The notes under the pieces were generated by a model, which was not told the origin of the DNA, did not search any database, and was given only the letters and a program-made list of their open reading frames with translations. DNA of 64,000 bases from Epinephelus fuscoguttatus (taxonomy: Eukaryota; Chordata; Actinopteri; Perciformes; Serranidae). The translations under genes were made by a program, and so were the position numbers. The DNA is taken from assembly GCF_011397635.1 (NCBI RefSeq), contig NC_064756.1:21506907-21570906 (forward strand), given 5' to 3'. Positions within the stretch are counted from its first letter, which is position 1. Each line of letters begins with the position of its first letter. Positions 48,401-57,400 of this stretch are shown here, in pieces.

Positions 48401-51400
48401 TATTAGGATAATAAATGGAGTTGGATACCGTGATTCTACAAATCAGCTTTTTATAAGATCACACACATTAAAATTTTTGGACATTGTATATTCAAAAACA
48501 TTAGAAATTATGTTTCGAGTGGTAATTAAGACAATTCCCGTTTGTATTCAAAAAATGTTTAAGCTAAGGCATGTGGTTTATAACTTAAAGGGGTTGCTAA
48601 TGTTTGAAACTCAAAAAGTCAGAACTAATCTAAAGTACAGATGTGTGTCAGTTTTGGGTGTAAAATTATGGAATGGACTGAACGATGAAACAAAAATGTG
48701 TAATTCTATGTCAGTCTTCAAGAAGACTTTAAAATTTAATATTATCAAAAGTTACAATGAAATTTGATGATTTGAAGTCATTTTGATGATTTGAATTCAA
48801 TTTTTCTGTTTAAGTTAGCATGTGTTTTGTAATGATGTATTAGTACTGATGTTTTATTGTGAATTATTCAGTTAATCCTCTGATGGTATAGGATAGGCAA
48901 AAATAAGCCTTGGGGCTTCAGCCTACTCCTTTTTCGGTTGCTATCTGATAAATTCCTTTGTAAAAACATGATTTTATTTTTGTTGTTAAACCGAAATAAA
49001 GCATTCATTCATAAAGAAACTCGTCAGGTTTTTATTTTGTAGACAATTGATCTGGATTTATAGCGTGATGGGATGACAGCACAATGATGTGTTATACATC
49101 TGTTATACATCATTTTATTGTAACTTTATCAATTTTTTTCGCTGTGAAAACACTACTGACAAGTGCTTGGCCTTGTCGGAAAGCTAGAGTTCCGCTGTTT
49201 CACGTCATATGCGTGGCTTCTCGTCATGGAGAAAATCCACAGAGAAGAACGGGTGTGAATCTGGATGCATTATGCGTCCTTCGGGCCCATAAGGTTAAGG
49301 CACGTTGTTACCAAGTTTCTGTCCCAAAACCTAACTTATGAACATTACATTAGGTACATAACTTTATGTTCAATACATGATGACACCCAACCATGTGTCT
49401 TTTTCTAAACCTAACCTTATGTGCTTAGCTAGCTAGTTAGGCTGTTCTCATGCAGTTTGCACATGTACGTACGAAAAGTTAGGCAATGATTAATTCATAA
49501 CCACGTAATCAGGAAAGCTGTGATTATGTGGCCAATGTGCTCATGGGAGAAAAAAAAAAGAAAGTTCGTGTAAGCAACAAACAAATACAGGACTTTATCC
49601 CAGCAAACTGGTGTTGGTGAGAAACCAAGTCAACTTTGAGTTATTTTAAGGTACTTTGTCACCATGTTTCTTTCCCTAAACCTAGCCTATGAAACGATAT
49701 GTTAAGTACGGAGCTTTATGTTGAGTGCCAAACAGTGGCGCTATTTGCAGGGAGCTAATTTGTTAGATATCATATACAAACTGTTGTATGTGCATTTTCA
49801 TAAGATATCATTGGAACCATAGATAGATAGATAGATAAAATAAAATAGGTTCTACCTCTGTCATGGCATCGTCAATCTGTTTCAGCTCCTCATAGTGGTC
49901 TCGAGAGTCTCTCAAAGGTTGAACCATGATCTCCTCAATCTGAGGGAAAAGCTGTTGGGCACCACAGTAAGAACATTCATTGTAAATCAGTGTCTGTATT
50001 TGTAAAAGAACACATCTTACAAACATATCGCCCTACCTTCATGACAGTCTCAAACATTGGGATGAGGACAAACTTGATGAATCCAATCTGAGCAGTGGGT
50101 TTGGTGACTTTATCTCTGTCCATGAAGGGAGCCACGGGGAGACCCTCTGACTTCTCCCTGTCACTCTGGGAAGCACAGAAGTAGAAATATTGTCATTTGG
50201 TACAAAACATTGATGATCATGTGTAGCTATTTTTTTTACAATGTGCTTTTTCTTTCATCTTGAGTTGACATGATTGATTTAGAAAATGGATTTCCAAGGG
50301 TTATGTGAAAGCTTTGGTTGAGGTCACCTGCATGAAATACTCCTCCAATAGGCAGTCCACCCATGGCTCAGCCACCTCAGTGGGCCTCACTTCGTTGGAA
50401 ATGTCACAGCACTTGATCAAAACCATCTTCAGCTGAAAACACATGCACATGTAAAAACATAATCACACATGAAACACAGGACGTAGAATCCTTTGTATCA
50501 TCATATGCGTACATCATCATCTCCTTTATGTCTGTGACTACTCTCCCTATTACACTAATACAATCCATTTGGCCTTTCCTGATTACAGCGCACTCAACAG
50601 ATATAGGCATGTGCAGAGCAATAAACAGCTGCTGTCGGGTGGAGATGCAACGTGATCTCGTGAGGCATAATGTATACATACACATGTCACATGCTCCTCA
50701 TTGGTGAAGTCAAAGTTATCCACTTTTTGCTTGAAGGAGTCTAGTATCTCCCCATGTCTGGCCATGTCGGTGGCCAGGATGAGGGTGATGATTGCCTGGA
50801 AGTATAAAAGTAAAACCAAAGTCTGTTTGCAAGACATTTGCTTACATTTAAAATCAAAATAGTCTTTAAAGAACAGTGTGTTAGATTTAGGGGGATTTTA
50901 TGGCATCTGGGGGCGAGGAATGCAGATTGCAACCAGCTGAAATTTCTACCGGTTAGAATTCCCTCAGTGTTGATTGTTCAGGAGGTTTTTATTGGAGCCA
51001 AATTATCCGCAGAGGTCTCCTCCTCTCCAAAACAAACGGACCTGGTGATTTAAAAAGCTAAGAACACTAAATAAAGCAGTTTAAAAAAATCAGTGTTTTT
51101 CAATGCTCTCATTATGGTGGGGCTACTTACTATGATGGCCATTGTGAAAACACAAATAGCCCTATCTAGAGCCAGTGTTTGTTTGCAGGTGGCTACTATA
51201 GAAACACATAGATGCAGACCCACTCCCTTTGTAGATGTAAATAGCTCATTCTAAGGTAATGAAAACACCACTGTTCTTATTTTCAGGTAATTGTACACTA
51301 AAGAAAACATGCATATTATATTAGATTCTATTTCTGCCAATACATCCCCCTAAATCCTACACACTGAACCTTTATGATGAATATGTTACAAGCCTGTGTA

Positions 51401-54400
51401 GGATTGAGATAAAACTCAGCATGCTTGGCATGTATAGACTAGTGAGAGTTTTACATCTCACCTGTCGGATCTGTTTGAAGGCCTCAGGATCCACATTTGC
51501 AAAGATATTGCACTCAGGAAGAGAGAGGATCTGGAAGGCCACGGCACAGTGATGGTTCTCTAGTGGAGATATGTCGTTGTAGCGCACTGCCAGCTCTGTG
51601 CGGGCATTGATTTGGTACCTGGTAGATGGATGGCATGGGTGAATGGATGGATTGATATTATATTCCCATGAAGCTTCCCTGATAAGAGAGGTCCTGGCCT
51701 TCCCAAAACTCCGACCAAAAACAACACAATAATGTGAATCGGTGTGTTTTCATACCTGAACTCTCTCCATGCTGAACTAGTTTCACAGTTCATTGACAAC
51801 AGTGTTGTGCAGAGGATGTCAAAACATACTGGGGTCAATGGGCATCTGCAGTGCTACATCTGTCAACACACCTACGGAGAGAATAGTGGGTCTTACGTGT
51901 TGTTGTAGCCAGGGTGGTCCAGGTCATGACACACTGCAGCTGTCATTAGAATCCCCATGTCTGTGAGAGTCAGCTTCTCCTGGACAACAGTGCAAATGAA
52001 AGGTGTTATTACAAACTATCCAAAAATTGGCAAAATGTTCAGCCTGCGTAGTCACTGGATGGTCAAACAAAATAGGACTTGTAAGAACTTGTGAGCATAC
52101 CTGTAGGTTGCAGAGGTGAATCATGCCATACATCATCTGACTAACGCAGAAGCAGTGGCGAAAGTTGTGGAAAGGGTTGTTACGGTAGTTCTCCTGAATT
52201 GCCAACTAGAAGACAAGAGAGATTATTCATTCAGTATCTCCAGCCCTGTACCATTTGAAAATGGTTTTGTTGTCTGTGTCAGAAAACTGACACTACTCAT
52301 AGTGACCCCCCTGCTTTTCCAGCAAAAGCTTGTTTGAAATCTGCACCATGTGCATGGTGTTATGCAGAATATCCATGTGCTCAGTTGTCTTTTACAGCTC
52401 TGACTTTACCAGCCAGCGTTTGAGTGTGATCGGGTTCATGTTGAATTCCTTCACCAGTCCCAAGTCATGGTACATATACTCCAAACAACTTAGCATCTGC
52501 AGCCACAAAGGGAGAGAAAGGACATTTAGTCACTTGGATAACATAGAATGGAACTGACTGATTGAGTTATAGAGCAGCAATGTCAACAAACCTCGTTATG
52601 TTCCCAGTGCCAGACGTCAAACGTTGGCTTCTTGAGCGCCTCAATGGTCTCCTGAGACAGTGTGTACTGTATATGCCAAATAAACAAGACCATCAGAATG
52701 TCTATAGAGCTAACTTTGTCCAACAGTAATGAAAATAAAAGTCCCATTGGACGTACCTTCGGGTAATTGGGGACATCTCGTCTAGGAGTGACTTTCTTCC
52801 CATCGTCTGAGAAGTTGTATTTGCATGGACAATTCACTCTGAATTAGATTTAAAAAATGAAATAAAAGGAAAAAAGACGTGATTTGGTCTCTGTTGACAT
52901 CTGTAAGTAAGATGTCTAAATGTCTAAAGGCCCAGACACACCGAACCAACGTTAAAGAACTAGTGTTGACGAATGCCGAATGTTTCGTCGCATCACCTTG
53001 CCCAACACATTCTCACTCCGACTTCATCACATAATGACGTTTTGGCCGTGGACTTTCCACGTCCACATACGACGTGCAAGGTACTCTGGGTGCATTGGTT
53101 GTTGATGTTCTGGGACACAGTGTCAGATTCTGCTCTTTCAAGATACACTTTACATTTACATACAGTTTCTTTCAAAATAAATGCACTGCATCGATACAAC
53201 AACACTGCAAATTGACGTGTTTTTTTTTTGTTACCTTCAACGACAAAAGGCAACAAAAGGAAGTGGTTAGGTTTACGAAAAGAGAACAGGGTTTGGCTTT
53301 AGAATCTTACGGGACGTGAACACTGCTCTCTCAGGTGAAAGTTGATGCTTGTTGGACCCACCCGCCACAAATCCCACCCGCCGATGTTAAGGGATGCCTA
53401 TTTTGTTGGTTTCTGATGCCCCAAGCCACTGCCCCAGCGTAGGATATCGACAACATCGGAGTGAGAACGTGCTACCTTGCCTGTATCTCAGCAAAAAAAA
53501 TTGCACCAACCGCAGACTCTCCATACCAGCAGGTGGCAGTAGTGTGTATTTGTTATTGAAACTGGGAAACCAGGAGCTCGACAGGACAGACTCAAGATGC
53601 TAGTTAGCCAGTTAGCACATTAACAACACAACACGATGCTGATAAAACAACTGACATTCACCATACACTAGCGAACAATAACTCCAACAAGTACAAACCA
53701 TTTCTGCCAATGAGCTCAATGGCTAAAAAAGGATAATCTTACCTAATAAAACAAGTATCAGTTTCAGTTACATTTCTTTTCTCATGCACTGAACTGAACT
53801 GCAAATTAGAATGATTTCATTCACGGACAGACTCCGCTTTCTCTGATGCTGATTCAACATGCTGAAGCAGTTAAGAAAAAGCCGACAAAGGGCCGACTAC
53901 TGCTAACAGTGTGTGATAACATTGACCGGCGACCAACTGTTGGCATGGTGTGTCAGGGCGCTAACTTTTTATTCATTTCACCTGCTGCCACCCCTTGAAG
54001 TCATCTCATCTCGTAGCTTCTTCAGATCATTTTTACACTTCTCAATCTCCACCACCTTCAAGCCCTCCACTGGAACAAAATGACAGGAAATATCACAGTT
54101 TGGCTTCATCGCAGTTTAGTTGTATTCATGTTTAACTCTGTATTGCATTAGAAAGGGATTTCTCTTGGGATCCTTTTATTTAAACTAAAGCTTTACTATA
54201 AAATGTACCACTTACGTTCCACTCTCTTCTCCAGCATTGCTAGCCTGTTGGTGACCTCAGTCTTCAATTCGTTGATGCGAAAGGCTCTGTGAGAGGGGAT
54301 AATAGAAAACGATAAGAGACTGACACATATATCACATGGTTCGTTGGTCATAACGACAAAATAAACCTGGAAGGGGGCCTAAAAAATAAACAACAAAGGT

Positions 54401-57400
54401 GAAAGAACTGATTTAAACTTGCCTCTATGGGTTGAAGCTTGCGTTATCACTTAAAGTCCCTGGTGTCAGGTATGTGTGTGAGGTATGTGTGAGGGTGGGG
54501 AAGGGCAGGCTTCAGCCATAACATAACATAAACAACTGAGGCGTTACCTGCTGAACTGATCAGCCACCTGGGACAACACGTTCTGAAACATGTCCTCCTT
54601 CTCTGCAGACATAATACACTCCTGGTAAATTATCGTAAACAGCACTCACATTGTCAAGACTGCTATTTTCAAGCACAGTAGTATTTAAACTGTGGATGTG
54701 AGGTTGGTGCATGAATGTGTGTGAATGTGAGGTGGTTAGAGTGAAAGGAAAATAATGGTGGCAGCTTACCTCCAAGCTGACCAGAAGACAGAGGGACGAC
54801 TTTGTACAGACAGCTGTGAGGAAATCAGAGGAGCGGTTAGTATTCTGAATTCTTGGCATTGGCTTAGCAATTTCTACGTTTCTTTTTGTTTTGTTTTACA
54901 GTTAATAGAACCACCACAAAGTCAATTTAATAACTGTGGTGTAGATGTGGTCAAAAGCTCTATGAATGCTACTAAATGGACCGGGTGGTGAGATTGTTTT
55001 GTCAACTACTGTTTCCAATTCCAAAGGTTTAGATTGTAAAACAAACAAACAAACAAAAAAAGTCTAGGCTCTAAAACGAGGTAGAGGTTTAGAAAAAAGA
55101 TGACATACGTATAGATACAGTAGAACTCCCTTATAATTATCTTACTCTCTGGGTCAGCTTTGCTATCAAGGGCCCACCCTATGGGACATTACTGACCAGG
55201 CATTATTAATCCACCTGACAAGGGCAGCTTCAACCACAGGTGCTTTCCCCATGTGCATTTGCTTTCTGTCTCCATCATTAACAGCCATGATTATTTCTCT
55301 GAGTTTGAGGAGATTAACATTAAACAAGGTAGCCTGAGTTTTGCTGCTGTATCTTGCTGGCTGATTTTTGGCAGTTTGTCATAAGCTTCAAGGAGACTAC
55401 ATTTTTCACTGAGAGGAAATGACTTTCTTTCTCACATCATGATTTCAGTATGCAAGCAGCAGCAGCCTCAGGCAGCCAGCTGAAAGCAGAAAGGGTACCT
55501 CAAGGCAAAGTATCATGGCAGTAAAATACAAAAAATTGTACAGATTTACCCTTGATCTAAACTGTTTTTCCATATGTTGTCACTTATAAAAAAAAAAATC
55601 CAAAATGAACACTGTGAGCAGACGTCTTGATTGCTATGAGTAAATCATTTTTATAGGAAAGATTCTGTCCCAAACTTTTCGATCCATATAAGCGGTTGAT
55701 CACTGTAAAAGTAATCACTATAAGCAGGTTCCACTGTATGTGAGTCTCTCCTCAATTTGAATATATTACTTTGGTGAGTTGGTGGGCATGGTGGGATCTA
55801 TGGAGACCATGGCTCCCTCTGGGTCCACCATCATAATGGCAGTGTTCCTGCAGGGAGAGGATCAGAGGAGAAGGGAGAAAAGTAGAAACACACACAGTTT
55901 GATATTGTTTTACACTATTTCTCAAACGATGACGTCTTTTGAAATTAGTTTCTGTCTTTTTCCCCCCTGAGGAGTGAGACAGTGTTAAATATCATAGTAG
56001 AGTTAAACAGAAATGATCTACATTCAATCATTTTGTTTTCTGTGATATACACAAAAATGCATACGCGCATTGTGCCTAGAGTATACAATCTCCCATAGGT
56101 GTAGATTTCAGGGGAGATATTTTAAGCATATGCATGTGTCGTCCTCTCCTGTAGCAGAGGACAAATACATCTTGATGCAGAAAAGGCACAAATTGGGGGA
56201 TAAAAACTCACCAATGTGCTGGAAGTTACATGTTTGATGCTTAAAATTTGAAGGACCCCCAAACGCTCGTATCATAAAGTCCCCCGCAAAGTTGAAAATG
56301 AAACCCACACCCTTGTTTTCACCCATATTATTATGTAGAGTCAGTGAATATTTTGGATTGCTGATTGAAAGAGCAAGAGGGAAGAGTTCCAGCTGGAAGA
56401 ACGGTGCATAAAAAGTTTATTTTCCTCAATAAAAGCAAAGCAGAGCTCAAGGCAGACGATGACTCCATCTTGCTTTTATGATTTATTAGTGTGCTTTGAC
56501 GTGCACGGCCGTTGCAGTATGTCTTTCTGACTATGACATACAGGGTTTTTATTGTATGTTAGTGGCTGCTTTACTGCATGATTATCTTGTGTGATATTTT
56601 TAAGCAGCTTCATGTAAAGGTTTTCAAATAAAGAGACAGATTACGGAGTGATGTAATATACACGGGAATAAACAAAGTGAGGAAACAAACCTGGGAATGT
56701 TAGACGAGGAACACAGGAGCTCCTTGATGTCACATGGGCTGCAGTGCCGACTGAACACCACCTATGAGGTAAACACATTTTCTATTAATTCATACGCATC
56801 TGACGGCAGAAGGCTTTTACATCAGATGAACATAGCAGAGCGGTAATTTATTATCACGTCATGTTTTATGAGAAACCCTCTTCTGTGGCCCACAAACCCA
56901 ACACAGTGCAATCTGTGTCTTCCCAAAGGCACACCTGCACGCAAACAGCTGCTGTGGTTTTGATATAAGGCCTCAGTGTTCACACAGGGCGGGAAGGTTA
57001 TCAAATTTCATGCGTTTTTTAGTCAGCCGAGTCACATGGGAACGCAAAGTAAGGTCGGCTCGTTTTATGGTTGAATACAGTCAAGTCAGCTGAGGGACCA
57101 GCGAGGGGAAGGGAAGGACAGCTGGAGTGTGAGTGTGTGCATGGAGATCTTGAAGATAGCAACATTATCCGCGCCTGTCACGCAGTCAGCCCAGTTGACA
57201 AGACTTGGTACTGTACATGAATAGAGATTACATAAACTGTGTATATGGCAAAAAGTGGGAGCATCAACCTTGTGCAAAAACTGTCGTCTTACATCTTGAA
57301 GGGAACAGGTGTAGCAGACAAACATTCAGCCTCAGGCCGTGGGCTCGGAGCTCTTGAACAGACATGTGTCATCGCCAGCTCTCTACTTGAAGCACTCTAC

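Larger units (their letters stand above)
44690..49012 (+). mobile_element. CR1/L2-type LINE, nearly full length
   Basis: A 5' region (GAATCCAAGATGGCTGCTGG) leads to ORF1, then ORF2 with endonuclease and reverse transcriptase, a short 3' region (GGGGCTTCAGCCTACTCCTT) and a CATTCATTCAT tail without poly-A. This layout fits the CR1/L2 group of non-LTR retrotransposons. It runs antisense to pde9a. The 5' border is uncertain (44440-44690), and I could not find the target duplication. Confidence 0.9.
43781..49294. mobile_element. piggyBac-type element with TTAA target duplication, hosting a LINE
   Basis: The left end CCCTATGGGCCC follows a TTAA (43777-43780). The right end GGGCCCATAAGG precedes a TTAA (49295-49298). 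The inverted ends and TTAA duplication are the marks of the piggyBac superfamily. Without the LINE the element is about 1.2 kb or less, with no transposase frame, so it is non-autonomous. A second repeat unit at about 49655-49668 preserves the same site without insertion (TTGAGTTATTTTAAGGTACT). Confidence 0.8.
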
